Source: Terrisporobacter sp. (lineage in GTDB: Bacteria; Bacillota_A; Clostridia; Peptostreptococcales; Peptostreptococcaceae). Taken from it: a stretch of DNA of 64,000 nt. The notes under the pieces are model-generated. The model saw nothing but the letters and a program-made list of their open reading frames with translations, made no database searches and had not been told where the DNA came from. Location: NCBI GenBank assembly GCA_029851945.1, contig JARKUZ010000091.1:1-64000 (forward strand). The letters run 5' to 3'. This document shows positions 36,631 to 45,711 of this stretch, piece by piece. Position 1 is the stretch's first letter; every line of letters begins with the position of its first letter. The position numbers and the translations under genes are program-made.

Positions 36631-37558
36631 TAAACACCCTCCCAAGTACTTCTTCTAGCTCACCTATTAACTCATCTATAATTTCTTTACAACTTTGCGT
36701 TTTACTAACAAGTCCTGCTATTTGACCTGCCATCACACTACCATTATTAATATCACCATCAACTACAGCTCTTCTTAAAGCTCCTTTTCCTAAAGCTTCT
36801 ATTTCTTCTGGATTTCCATTAGATTTTTCTAGCTTTATATATTCTCTAGTTAATTTATTTCTTAGTACTCTAACTGGATGAGACGTTGATGTTCCTGTAA
36901 CTTCAGTATCTATATCTTTTGCATTTAATACTCTGTTTTTATAATTTTCATGTACCTTACATTCGTTTGATACTAAAAATCTAGTTCCCATTTGTACTCC
37001 ACATGCTCCAAGCATAAATGATGCTGCAATTCCTCTACCATCACCTATGCCACCTGCTGCTATAACTGGAATATCAACAGCATCCACAACTTGTGGAACT
37101 AAACTCATAGTTGTCAATTGACCAATATGTCCTCCTGCTTCCATCCCTTCTACTATTACTGCATCTGCGCCGAATTTTTCCATTCTCTTCGCAATTGCTA
37201 CAGAAGGGACAACAGGTATTACTTTTATATTATTTTTTTTCCAATCATCTATATACTTACCAGGACTGCCGGCTCCAGTAGTTACTACAGCTACTTTTTC
37301 ATCGCATACTAGCTTAGCTATTTCGTCAACATTATCCCTCATAAGCATAATATTAATTCCAAAGGGCTTATTAGTAAGTAACTTAGCCTTTTTTATTTCA
37401 GCTCTTATTTTTTCTGTTTCACCTACTCCACTTATAATCCCAAGTCCTCCAGCCTCACTAACTGCTGCTGCTAAAGTAGAATCTGAGATCCAAGCCATAC
37501 CACCTTGAATAATTGGATATTCTATATTAAGTAATTCTGTTATCCTTGAACTTTCCAT
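36623..37558 (-). CDS. fabK: Enoyl-ACP reductase II
   Basis: 311 aa FMN-dependent barrel: YPIIQGGMAWISDS, VVTTGAGSP, VEGMEAGGHIG, VIAAGGIGDGRG and GVQMGTRFL. It reduces enoyl-ACP; FabK organisms are insensitive to triclosan at this step. Located between acpP and fabD as in streptococci and clostridia. AGGAGGATTT precedes the ATG. Confidence 0.95.
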   Translation of the reverse strand: MESSRITELLNIEYPIIQGGMAWISDSTLAAAVSEAGGLGIISGVGETEKIRAEIKKAKLLTNKPFGINIMLMRDNVDEIAKLVCDEKVAVVTTGAGSPGKYIDDWKKNNIKVIPVVPSVAIAKRMEKFGADAVIVEGMEAGGHIGQLTTMSLVPQVVDAVDIPVIAAGGIGDGRGIAASFMLGACGVQMGTRFLVSNECKVHENYKNRVLNAKDIDTEVTGTSTSHPVRVLRNKLTREYIKLEKSNGNPEEIEALGKGALRRAVVDGDINNGSVMAGQIAGLVSKTQSCKEIIDELIGELEEVLGRVFNE

Positions 37559-37582
37559 AAATCCTCCTGTAACTACTTACTC

Positions 37583-37816
37583 TTATTTTACCTTTTCTTT
37601 TGTTTTTTCTTCGATGTAATTTACCACATCTCTTATACTTTTCATATTTTCTGGAGAATCAACTTCTATTCCAAATTGTTCTTCTATTTCTATTACTAAC
37701 TGGAATGTATCTAATGAGTCGATTCCTAAAGACTCAAATGTAGAATCTAATGTTATCTCCTCTTTCTCTACTGATAAATTTTCTTCCATTATTTCTTGTA
37801 ATTTTTCAAATATCAT
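37583..37816 (-). CDS. acpP: Acyl carrier protein
   Basis: 77 aa acidic four-helix protein. The phosphopantetheine Ser is in LGIDSLDTFQL. The start is the ATG following GGAGGAAAATAAA; two upstream in-frame ATGs fall in or before this ribosome-binding site. A 143-nt AT-rich gap separates it from fabH. Confidence 0.95.
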   Translation of the reverse strand: MIFEKLQEIMEENLSVEKEEITLDSTFESLGIDSLDTFQLVIEIEEQFGIEVDSPENMKSIRDVVNYIEEKTKEKVK

Positions 37817-37959
37817 TTTATTTTCCTCCATAAATTTCATTTATTTTTTTAAATTATTTTTTTATTAGTTAGTATTGTTTCAAGTTACTTATCTTAGTTA
37901 TCTTAGTTATATTTGTTAAACTTAAATTTTCTTATTTAATTTTTAATTATTTATTTTAT

Positions 37960-38937
37960 TTATATAGACCAATTTATAAAAGTGGCTCCATATGTAAGTC
38001 CTGCTCCAAAACCGACTAATATAATTTTATTTCCTTCTTTTAACAAGCCTTCTTCATACATATCGCTTAAAGCCATTGGTATTGATGCTGCCGATGTATT
38101 TCCATATTCGTGAATATTTGTATAAAACTTTTCTAATGGTAGTTTTAACTTTTTTGCAGCATATTCAATAATTCTCATATTAGCTTGATGAGGTACTATG
38201 TAATCAATATCTTCAAGTGATAAGTTATTCTCTTCTAGTATTTTATTTATAGATTTTACAATTGTAGATGTAGCAAATTTAAAGACTTCATTTCCATTCA
38301 TTTTTAACTTTGATTTTCTTATTGTTTTACTATCGACAAAAGGACTATCTATATCATTTCCTTCTATTGTTATACAGTTCCATTTATCTCCTTCTGATTT
38401 GCAGAAAGAATTTCCTAAACCTGGTGATTCACTTCTAGATAAAACTACTGCGCCTGCTCCATCTCCAAATAAAACACAAGTAGATCTATCTTGCCAATCA
38501 ATAGATTTAGATAAATTTTCAGCACCTACTACTAAAGCATGCTTATAGTTATGCATCTTCATAAGTGACTTAGCTAAATCTAAGCCAAATATAAATCCAG
38601 AACAAGCTGCACTTATATCAAAAGCAACTGCATTCTTTGCACCTATAATACTTTGTACTATACAAGCTGTAGATGGAGTAAACATGTCTGGAGTGCAAGT
38701 TGCCAAAACAATTAAATCAATATCTAATACAGATATATTTGCTTCTTTAATTGCCTTTTCACAAGCCATAGCAGCCATATATGATGTATCTTCTCCTGTA
38801 GATATATAACGACTTTTTATTCCTGTCCTTGAAAATATCCATTCATCATTAGTATCTACAATATCACCAAGGTGATCATTAGTGATTTTTTTAGAAGGAA
38901 TATACTTTCCAACACCTCCTATAATTACCTCTTCCAT
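37960..38937 (-). CDS. fabH: 3-Oxoacyl-ACP synthase III
   Basis: 325 aa. Catalytic triad visible: Cys in ISAACSGFIFGL, His in PHQANMRI and Asn in EYGNTSAAS. It starts fatty-acid synthesis from acyl-CoA and malonyl-ACP. AAGGAGAGAC lies before this ATG; the in-frame codons upstream lack a ribosome-binding site. First gene of the fab-acc operon. Confidence 0.97.
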   Translation of the reverse strand: MEEVIIGGVGKYIPSKKITNDHLGDIVDTNDEWIFSRTGIKSRYISTGEDTSYMAAMACEKAIKEANISVLDIDLIVLATCTPDMFTPSTACIVQSIIGAKNAVAFDISAACSGFIFGLDLAKSLMKMHNYKHALVVGAENLSKSIDWQDRSTCVLFGDGAGAVVLSRSESPGLGNSFCKSEGDKWNCITIEGNDIDSPFVDSKTIRKSKLKMNGNEVFKFATSTIVKSINKILEENNLSLEDIDYIVPHQANMRIIEYAAKKLKLPLEKFYTNIHEYGNTSAASIPMALSDMYEEGLLKEGNKIILVGFGAGLTYGATFINWSI

Positions 38938-39036
38938 ATGTCTCTCCTTATTATTTGATATTAATATATTTTTATTTTCAAAATACATTCCCAAAAATTA
39001 ACCTCTTCTCTACAAAGCTATAGTTATAAGTTAATT

Positions 39037-39052
39037 ATTTGGATAATCAAAA
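39037..39052. promoter_or_regulatory. FabT-box-like palindrome at the fab operon
   Basis: Minus strand TTTTGATTATCCAAAT, positioned just after the -10 of the fabH promoter. It resembles the streptococcal FabT site (TTTGATTATCAAA) with one extra base in the centre. Confidence 0.5.
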
Positions 39053-39079
39053 TATATTACATTCAAATCAAAAAGTCAA
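39051..39079 (-). promoter_or_regulatory. Sigma-A promoter of the fab-acc operon
   Basis: TTGACT, 17-nt spacer, TATATT on the minus strand, about 115 nt before the fabH start. Confidence 0.7.
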
Positions 39080-39236
39080 CTATTTTAATGTAAATTTTTT
39101 TAGGTAATTTAGAATATTACCTTTTTAATCTACCAACATGCTATTATTTTTATGATATTTTATTGATAAAATATTTACTTATAAGATTATGAATGATGGT
39201 ATATCCATAAAATATAATGTATAATACCTTAGTATA

Positions 39237-39276
39237 TAAAAAAACTAGAGAATAAATATATTCTCTAGTTTTAATA
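39237..39276 (-). terminator. Terminator of the mltG-trmR-trhP unit
   Basis: 14-bp perfect inverted repeat AAAACTAGAGAATA / TATTCTCTAGTTTT, 4-nt loop, then T run on the minus strand. Confidence 0.85.
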
Positions 39277-39303
39277 AGTTATTAATTATATTTTTATTAT
39301 TTA

Positions 39304-40239
39304 TTACATTTCTGTATTGTAATCCTTAGGCTCTTCCAGATAAAAACCTGTTGTTAAAGGTCTATAATCTACTGACTGTAACTCTTTTAACCATGATTCA
39401 TCAAAAGCCCATTCATCTGGATTTTCAATAAACTTATCTATAGCTTTTCTATATATGCTAACTACAGCTTTTGCATAATCATTTGATCTTCTGTTACCTT
39501 CTATAGTCAACGTTGTTACACCTGATTTAATTAATTCCGGTATAAACTCTATCATACATAAATCTTTAGATGCGTAGAAAAATGTTCCTCCTTCATCTTC
39601 ATATATAGGGCAATATTGTCCAGGTCTTTTTTCTTCTACTAAATTATAGTTTATTTCATCTACATATTCACCAGCATTTCTACTAGACATATAATTAGAT
39701 AATAACCTTCTTCCAGAATATGACATACATATTCCTCCATGAACAGAAGCTTCTATTTCTAAATCTAAAGGAGTATTTTTTCTCATATCTGCAATATCTT
39801 TCAGTCCTAGTTCTTTTGCTATTATTACTCTTTTAATTCCTTGTTCATACCAGAAATTTGCTGTCTCATAGTTATAAATATTAGCTTGAGTTCCCATATG
39901 AATTTCCATATTAGGTATAACTTTTTTTACTATTTCTAAAGCCCCTGGCTCACATAATATTACTGCATCTACTTTTGCTTCATCTAATTTTAATAAGTAT
40001 TCTTCTAATTTTACAAAGTCATTATTATGAGGTAATAAAGATATTGTCACATAAACCTTTTTATTTCTTTGATGAGCATATTCAATACCTGATTTTAAAT
40101 CTTCCATAGTAAATTTTTCGTTTAATGTGTTCATCCCAAAAGTTTGTCCACCTATATATACTGAATCTACTCCATTATCTATAACACCTTTTAATCCTTC
40201 TAAATCTTTGGCAAAAGATGATAATTCTAATTTAAACAT
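39304..40239 (-). CDS. Peptidase U32-family protein, TrhP-like
   Basis: 311 aa. U32 core: EIEASVHGGICMSYSGRRLLS, RPGQYCPIY and KDLCMIEFIPEL; conserved Cys residues suggest an iron-sulphur or metal site. In Bacillus the U32 proteins YrrN/YrrO (TrhP) are encoded after yrrM and are needed for tRNA wobble-uridine hydroxylation (ho5U34). This gene starts exactly at the trmR stop, so the same pairing is conserved. Only one short U32 gene is here instead of two. The peptidase label is historical and probably misleading. Confidence 0.8.
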   Translation of the reverse strand: MFKLELSSFAKDLEGLKGVIDNGVDSVYIGGQTFGMNTLNEKFTMEDLKSGIEYAHQRNKKVYVTISLLPHNNDFVKLEEYLLKLDEAKVDAVILCEPGALEIVKKVIPNMEIHMGTQANIYNYETANFWYEQGIKRVIIAKELGLKDIADMRKNTPLDLEIEASVHGGICMSYSGRRLLSNYMSSRNAGEYVDEINYNLVEEKRPGQYCPIYEDEGGTFFYASKDLCMIEFIPELIKSGVTTLTIEGNRRSNDYAKAVVSIYRKAIDKFIENPDEWAFDESWLKELQSVDYRPLTTGFYLEEPKDYNTEM

Positions 40240-40901
40240 TATTTTTCAACCCTTTCTGATTCCTTATAACTTAGTGCAACTCCGTCTCCAATTGGAATAA
40301 GCGATGTACTTAAGTAGTCACAATTGCATATATAATCTAAATAATTTCTCATTCTTTTGACAATTGTCTTCTTTCTTCTCATTACTAGATTATCATCTGC
40401 TATCATTCCTTTGTACAGAATATTATCAGATATTAGTAATCCACCAACTTTTAATTTATCTATTACTAAATCATAGAATAATTTATATTGGCCTTTAGCT
40501 GCATCTAAGAATATCATATCAAATGTACCTTCTACATTTTTTAATAATTCTTCTGCATCTCCTTCTAAAAGAGTGATATTTTCTTCAAATCCTGATTTTT
40601 TAAAATTTTCCTTTGCTCTTTCAATCATCTTCTCACTACGTTCTACAGTTATGATCTTAGCTTTTCCATCAGTTGCTGTAGAAAATAATATAGATGAGTA
40701 TCCTATAGCACACCCAACTTCTAATATTTCCTTTGGTTTTTGAACTTTTAATATGACTTTTAATAAGTCTGATACCTCTTTATGAACTATTGGAACATTA
40801 TACTCTGCTGCATATTCTTCTAGCTCTTTTAATAATCCTTCTTTATCTTTTAGAGTTTCTCTTATATAGTTTTCCACTTCATGATTTACAATATTACTCA
40901 A
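40239..40901 (-). CDS. trmR: tRNA 5-hydroxyuridine methyltransferase TrmR (YrrM)
   Basis: 220 aa class I SAM methyltransferase: ILEVGCAIGYSSILFS, ITVERSEKMIERA, FDMIFLDAAKGQY and SDNILYKG, the O-methyltransferase family 3 pattern with metal-binding Asp residues. It converts ho5U34 to mo5U34 in tRNA. Start taken as TTG, 8 nt after AAGGAG; the GTG three codons earlier overlaps this site. Between mltG and the U32 gene as in Bacillus (yrrL-yrrM-yrrN). Confidence 0.85.
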   Translation of the reverse strand: MSNIVNHEVENYIRETLKDKEGLLKELEEYAAEYNVPIVHKEVSDLLKVILKVQKPKEILEVGCAIGYSSILFSTATDGKAKIITVERSEKMIERAKENFKKSGFEENITLLEGDAEELLKNVEGTFDMIFLDAAKGQYKLFYDLVIDKLKVGGLLISDNILYKGMIADDNLVMRRKKTIVKRMRNYLDYICNCDYLSTSLIPIGDGVALSYKESERVEK

Positions 40902-41014
40902 ATTAATCACTCCTTAATTTATTACTAATTTCTTTTTTATTCAAATTAATAGGATTATACCTTAATACTTAAGACATAATCCCTTTAACAATCGCTTATA
41001 ATATATATCTACCC

Positions 41015-42073
41015 TTATTTCTCTGTAGAATAACTATTATTTCTTTTTTCTCTATCTTTTCTGTATTGTTCAACATTTCTTACATGCTCTTCATAAGTTT
41101 TACTATAATTATTTCCACCATCTATAGTTGCTACAAAATATAGGTAATCAGATTTTGCTGGATATAAAACAGCTTCTATAGAAGCTATACCAGGATTTGC
41201 TATAGGTGTAGGTGGTAATCCTTGATTCATATAACTATTGTATGGAGAGTCAATTTTTAAATCATCATAAGTTATACTTTTCTTTCTTTTATCAAAAGCA
41301 TATTGTATTGTTGCATCAGATTGAAGAGGCATTCCTATATCTAATCTATTATAAAATACACTAGCAATTAAAGGTCTATCCTCATCTAATACAGCTTCTT
41401 TTTCAACAATAGAAGCTAGATTAACTACTTCCCAAAGGGATATTTTAAGTTCTTTTTGCTTATTTTGCAATTTTTCATTGTACTTAGAATTAAAAGTTGA
41501 AAGCATATCTTTTAATATTTCTGTTTCATTTTCGTCATCTTTGAAATAATAAGTACTTGGGTATAAAAATCCTTCTAAAGATGTAATTTTTTCTTCATTT
41601 AAGAATTTAAATTCTCCAACAAATTCCTTTGGATTATTTATTAACTCTTTGTAAATCTCTTTTTTCCCAAGCTTGTTTTTTACAAGTAAATCAATAATTT
41701 CATTAGATGTTGAACCTTCTGGAATTGTTATTTTAATGCCCTCATTATAAATTTTACCAGTAACCAAATTTTTCATTATTTTATCATTTGAAAAAGTTTG
41801 ATTAAATAAAAATTTTCCTGATTTAAGCTTTGATGTATTATCGCTTAATCTTACATATAATTTGAATAGTGTCTTATTTTTTATTAACTTATTTTCTTTT
41901 AAAATATCTGCAACTTGTCCTAAAGTAGAACCTGTTGGAATTTCAATTACTATGTCATCACTATTATTATTATCATATGGACCTGTTTGAATAAATACAA
42001 AAGCCACCATAAATACTACTATTAATAATATAGCCAATATAATTTTTTTACTTTTGTTATTGTTCAAGTTCAT
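41015..42073 (-). CDS. mltG: Endolytic murein transglycosylase MltG
   Basis: 352 aa. One N-terminal membrane segment (KIILAILLIVVFMVAFVF), a LysM-like domain (IPTGSTLGQVADILKEN), then the YceG domain with catalytic Glu in SIVEKEAV, and SPYNSYMNQGLPPTPIANPG. It cuts nascent glycan strands at the membrane. The upstream 100 bp hold a terminator for pdp and an AT-rich promoter area. Confidence 0.95.
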   Translation of the reverse strand: MNLNNNKSKKIILAILLIVVFMVAFVFIQTGPYDNNNSDDIVIEIPTGSTLGQVADILKENKLIKNKTLFKLYVRLSDNTSKLKSGKFLFNQTFSNDKIMKNLVTGKIYNEGIKITIPEGSTSNEIIDLLVKNKLGKKEIYKELINNPKEFVGEFKFLNEEKITSLEGFLYPSTYYFKDDENETEILKDMLSTFNSKYNEKLQNKQKELKISLWEVVNLASIVEKEAVLDEDRPLIASVFYNRLDIGMPLQSDATIQYAFDKRKKSITYDDLKIDSPYNSYMNQGLPPTPIANPGIASIEAVLYPAKSDYLYFVATIDGGNNYSKTYEEHVRNVEQYRKDREKRNNSYSTEK

Positions 42074-42217
42074 AAATTAGTCTACTCCTTATTCTTGTTA
42101 TATCTTCTTTATTATAAATCTATGAGTGAAATATTTCAATAAAAATGTCGATAAATAAAGTTTTATATTAATTACGACCATAATGATAACTTGATTTTTT
42201 TTAATTTTGAACTTTTT

Positions 42218-42264
42218 ATAATAAAAAAAGCTTAACTTTATTGTTTACAAGTTAAGCTTTTTTA
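42218..42264 (-). terminator. Terminator of the xerD-deoB-pdp run
   Basis: 15-bp perfect repeat AAAAAAGCTTAACTT / AAGTTAAGCTTTTTT with a 10-nt loop, just after pdp on the minus strand. Confidence 0.85.
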
Positions 42265-42273
42265 ATCATTAAG

Positions 42274-43599
42274 TTAGAATTTACTTATTCCATCTTTTGT
42301 TACTACACCATATATTAATTTTTTAGGCTCTGCTTTTTCTTCAGTTATGATATACGCATTTTTAAGTCTTCTTTTTGCATCTTCAAATTTTTCTTCTCTG
42401 TTAAAATGCATTATTGCTAAAGTATCCCCTTCTTTTACAAAGTCTCCTACTTTTTTCTTTAGTATTATACCAGCACTTAGATCAAGTTCATCTTCTTTAG
42501 TTTCTCTTCCTGCTCCTAAAACCATGGCACTAACACCTACTGCTTCTGCCTCTATTTTATCTATGAAACCTGTTTTGTCTGATTTTATTTCAACTATATG
42601 ATTAGCTTCTCCAAATAGTGAGTAATCATCAACTACTCTAGGATCGCCTCCTTGATTTGCAACAAACTCTTTAAATTTTTCTAATGCTGCACCTGAGGTT
42701 AGAGCTTCATTTATTCTTCTAACTCCATCTTCATAATCTGTGGCTATTTTAGATGACACTAACATATAAGCACCTAAAGTTTCACATAATTTCATAAAAT
42801 CTGTTGGTCCATTTCCTTTTAATGCTTCTATGGCTTCTATAACTTCTAAAGCATTACCTACTGCACACCCTAAAGGCTCATCCATATCACTTATGATACC
42901 TATAGTCTCTCTATCCATTGCAGTTCCTATTTCAACCATTTCTTTAGCTAGCTCAAATGATTGATCTAGTGTTTTCATAAATGCCCCATCTCCAGTTTTT
43001 ACATCTAAAACTATAGCATCTGCTCCTGAAGCTAATTTTTTACACATTATACTTGCTGCTATTAAAGAAATGTTGTCTACAGTAGCTGTAACATCTCTAA
43101 GAGCATACATTTTTTTATCTGCAACTGCTATTGATGCAGTTTGACCACATACAGCAATTTTTATATTATTAACAGACTCTATAAATTTCTCAGCTGTCAT
43201 TTCTATCGAAAATCCTGGTATAGCTTCTAGTTTATCTAAAGTTCCTCCAGTGTGACCAAGTCCTCTTCCTGACATTTTAGCTATTGGTACCCCACACGCA
43301 GCAACTAATGGTGCAAGAGTTATTGTGGTTTTATCTCCAACCCCTCCTGTACTATGTTTATCAACTTTAACTCCATTTATAGCAGATAAATCGATTACTT
43401 CTCCTGAATTCATCATAGCTTCTGTAAGCCAAGCTGTCTCTTGCTTGTTCATTTTATTTAAGTATATAGCCATAAGAAGGGCTGATGCTTGATAGTCTGG
43501 TATATCTCCTTTAGAATATCTATCTACAAAAAATTCTATTTCTTCCTTAGTTAATTCTTCTTTGTCTCTTTTTTTTCTTATAATATCATATATTCTCAT
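42274..43599 (-). CDS. pdp: Pyrimidine-nucleoside phosphorylase
   Basis: 441 aa. DKHSTGGVGDKTT, MSGRGLGHTGGTLDKLE (phosphate and sugar binding) and VDNISLIAASIMCKKLASG. It splits thymidine, deoxyuridine and uridine into base and (deoxy)ribose-1-phosphate. DeoB is immediately upstream and handles the sugar phosphate. AGGAGGC precedes the ATG. Confidence 0.95.
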   Translation of the reverse strand: MRIYDIIRKKRDKEELTKEEIEFFVDRYSKGDIPDYQASALLMAIYLNKMNKQETAWLTEAMMNSGEVIDLSAINGVKVDKHSTGGVGDKTTITLAPLVAACGVPIAKMSGRGLGHTGGTLDKLEAIPGFSIEMTAEKFIESVNNIKIAVCGQTASIAVADKKMYALRDVTATVDNISLIAASIMCKKLASGADAIVLDVKTGDGAFMKTLDQSFELAKEMVEIGTAMDRETIGIISDMDEPLGCAVGNALEVIEAIEALKGNGPTDFMKLCETLGAYMLVSSKIATDYEDGVRRINEALTSGAALEKFKEFVANQGGDPRVVDDYSLFGEANHIVEIKSDKTGFIDKIEAEAVGVSAMVLGAGRETKEDELDLSAGIILKKKVGDFVKEGDTLAIMHFNREEKFEDAKRRLKNAYIITEEKAEPKKLIYGVVTKDGISKF

Positions 43600-43626
43600 A
43601 ACTGCCTCCTAAGTAGTCTTACTAAA

Positions 43627-44799
43627 CTATTTCATAATCTCTTCTTTGAAACTTTCACCATTCTTTGGTAATCCCACATTAAGTATATCTGCTACAGTTG
43701 CTCCTATATCAGCAAAACTATTTCTTATACCTAAGTTTACACCTGACTTTAACTCTTTTCCATATACAAGTACTGGTATATATTCTCTAGTATGATCTGT
43801 TCCTTTATAAGTTGGATCATTACCGTGGTCAGCATTTATTATTAATACATCATCTTCTTTCATTGAAGATATTACTTCTGGTATTCTAGCATCAAATTCT
43901 TCCAGTGCTTCTTTATATCCTAATGTATTTCTTCTGTGTCCATATTTTGAGTCAAAATCTACTAAGTTAGTAAATATAAGACCTTTATTTTGTTTTTTGA
44001 TATAATTTATAGTTTGATCTACTCCATCCATATTATCTTTTGTATGTATGGCTTCTGTAATACCTTGTCCATTAAATATATCTTCTATTTTACCTACACC
44101 TATTACATCAAGATTAGAATCTTTTATTATATCTAATACAGTTGGCTCAAACGGATTTAATGAATAATCCCTTCTATTTGAAGTTCTTTCAAACGCTCCA
44201 GCCTTTTTACCAATATAAGGTCTTGCTATAATTCTTGCTACTGCATTATCACCCATCATTATTTCTCTTGCTATTTCACACATAGAGTATAATTCTTCTA
44301 AAGGTATAATTTCTTCATGAGCAGCTATTTGGAAAACACTGTCAGCAGATGTATAAACTATTACATCACCGGTTTTCATTTGATGTTCACCATATTCATC
44401 TAATATAGCAGTTCCTGAAGCTGGTTTATTTCCAACCACTTTTCTTCCTGTTCTTTTCTCAAACTCATCTATTATTTCTTTTGTAAATCCATCTGGGAAA
44501 GTTTTAAAAGGTTTATCCACTACGATTCCTGTCATTTCCCAGTGACCTGTAGTTGTATCCTTACCACAAGAAAGTTCATCACATTTACCAAATGACCCTA
44601 TTGGATGATTTTCTTTTGGTAAATAATCTATACCATCTATATTTCCAAGTCCTAATTTAACCATATTAGGTATCTTAATATCATTATAATTTTTTACTAT
44701 ATTTCCTAAAGTATTAACTCCAACATCTCCAAACATTTCTGAATCCTTTAAAGCTCCTACACCAACACTATCTATTACTATCCATATTACTCTACTCAT
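43627..44799 (-). CDS. deoB: Phosphopentomutase
   Basis: 390 aa alkaline-phosphatase fold: VIWIVIDSVGVGAL (first metal Asp), GKDTTTGHWEMTG (catalytic Thr region), NLVDFDSKYGHRRN and NADHGNDPT metal ligands. Interconverts (deoxy)ribose 1- and 5-phosphate. Sits directly after xerD, as in Bacillus (ripX-drm). Confidence 0.97.
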   Translation of the reverse strand: MSRVIWIVIDSVGVGALKDSEMFGDVGVNTLGNIVKNYNDIKIPNMVKLGLGNIDGIDYLPKENHPIGSFGKCDELSCGKDTTTGHWEMTGIVVDKPFKTFPDGFTKEIIDEFEKRTGRKVVGNKPASGTAILDEYGEHQMKTGDVIVYTSADSVFQIAAHEEIIPLEELYSMCEIAREIMMGDNAVARIIARPYIGKKAGAFERTSNRRDYSLNPFEPTVLDIIKDSNLDVIGVGKIEDIFNGQGITEAIHTKDNMDGVDQTINYIKKQNKGLIFTNLVDFDSKYGHRRNTLGYKEALEEFDARIPEVISSMKEDDVLIINADHGNDPTYKGTDHTREYIPVLVYGKELKSGVNLGIRNSFADIGATVADILNVGLPKNGESFKEEIMK

Positions 44800-45699
44800 T
44801 TAGATTCCTCCTTTTATGTCATCTTTTTTCCTTGGATGTTTTTCCTTAATTTCTTTTCTAATATTATCATCCATCTGATTTAAGTATAATTGTAAACTTG
44901 ATAAATTGGAATTACCTAAAATCCTACCTACTACTGCTACATTTGCACCACCTTTTAATAGATGTATAGCAAAAGAATGCCTTAATATACTAGGATTAAT
45001 ATTTTTGCTTATATTAGCCATAGTAGCATATTTTTTTATAACTTTCCATAGTCCTTGACGAGTAAATCTTTGTCCATGTGCATTTACAAATAAAGCATTT
45101 TCATCTTCTTTTGCTAGATTGCTTCTTCCTTCTTTGATATATTTTTGTAAGTATAACTTTGTAACTTCGCAAAGAGGTATAACTCTTTGATTTTTTCCTT
45201 TATTACAATATAAGTAATCAATTTGTAAATCTACATCTTGTAAATCTAATTCTACCAGTTCAGAGACTCTTATCCCTGTTCCATATAAAGTCTCAAATAT
45301 TGCCTTGTCCCTCATTTTCTTAGGAGTATCTAATTCAGGAAAATTTAAAATAGCTTCTACTTCTTCTTCTGTTAAAATTTCAATATTCTCTCTCTTTATT
45401 TTTGGCTTTTTAATATTATTAGCTGGATTAGTGCTAGTAATATGATTCAAAAATAAATAATCATGAAAAGACTTTATAGAAGAAGTTACTCTTGAAACTG
45501 TAGCTACAGAAATATTTTGCTTTTCTAAATCAACTAAAAAATTAATAATATCATATTCTGCTACATCTTCAATCTTAATATCTTGACACTGTAAATAATC
45601 CATATACTTTTTTAAATCTGTATAATACGAACATATGGTATTCTCTGATAATTTTTTTTTACATTTAATGTATTCCATATATTTCTTCAAAACTTCCAT
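44800..45699 (-). CDS. xerD: Tyrosine recombinase XerD
   Basis: 299 aa. N-terminal SAM-like domain (NTICSYYTDLKKYMDYL), then the catalytic domain: Arg in GTGIRVSEL, Lys in GKGNQ-type NKGKNQRVIPL, His and Arg in LRHSFAIHLL, Tyr in LQLYLNQ. In the usual LGHSxxxxTQxY motif the His is Asn here (LGNSNLSSLQLY). The position next to spoIIM and deoB supports XerD, which resolves chromosome dimers at dif. The Asn change is at a position that is His or Trp in active enzymes. Confidence 0.9.
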   Translation of the reverse strand: MEVLKKYMEYIKCKKKLSENTICSYYTDLKKYMDYLQCQDIKIEDVAEYDIINFLVDLEKQNISVATVSRVTSSIKSFHDYLFLNHITSTNPANNIKKPKIKRENIEILTEEEVEAILNFPELDTPKKMRDKAIFETLYGTGIRVSELVELDLQDVDLQIDYLYCNKGKNQRVIPLCEVTKLYLQKYIKEGRSNLAKEDENALFVNAHGQRFTRQGLWKVIKKYATMANISKNINPSILRHSFAIHLLKGGANVAVVGRILGNSNLSSLQLYLNQMDDNIRKEIKEKHPRKKDDIKGGI

Positions 45700-45711
45700 A
45701 TATAACTCCTT

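Noticed and set aside
37861..37920. Short tandem-like pieces (cttagttat twice) between fabH and acpP, considered as a repeat array
   Set aside because: Only two copies in AT-rich DNA; too few for a CRISPR or functional repeat.
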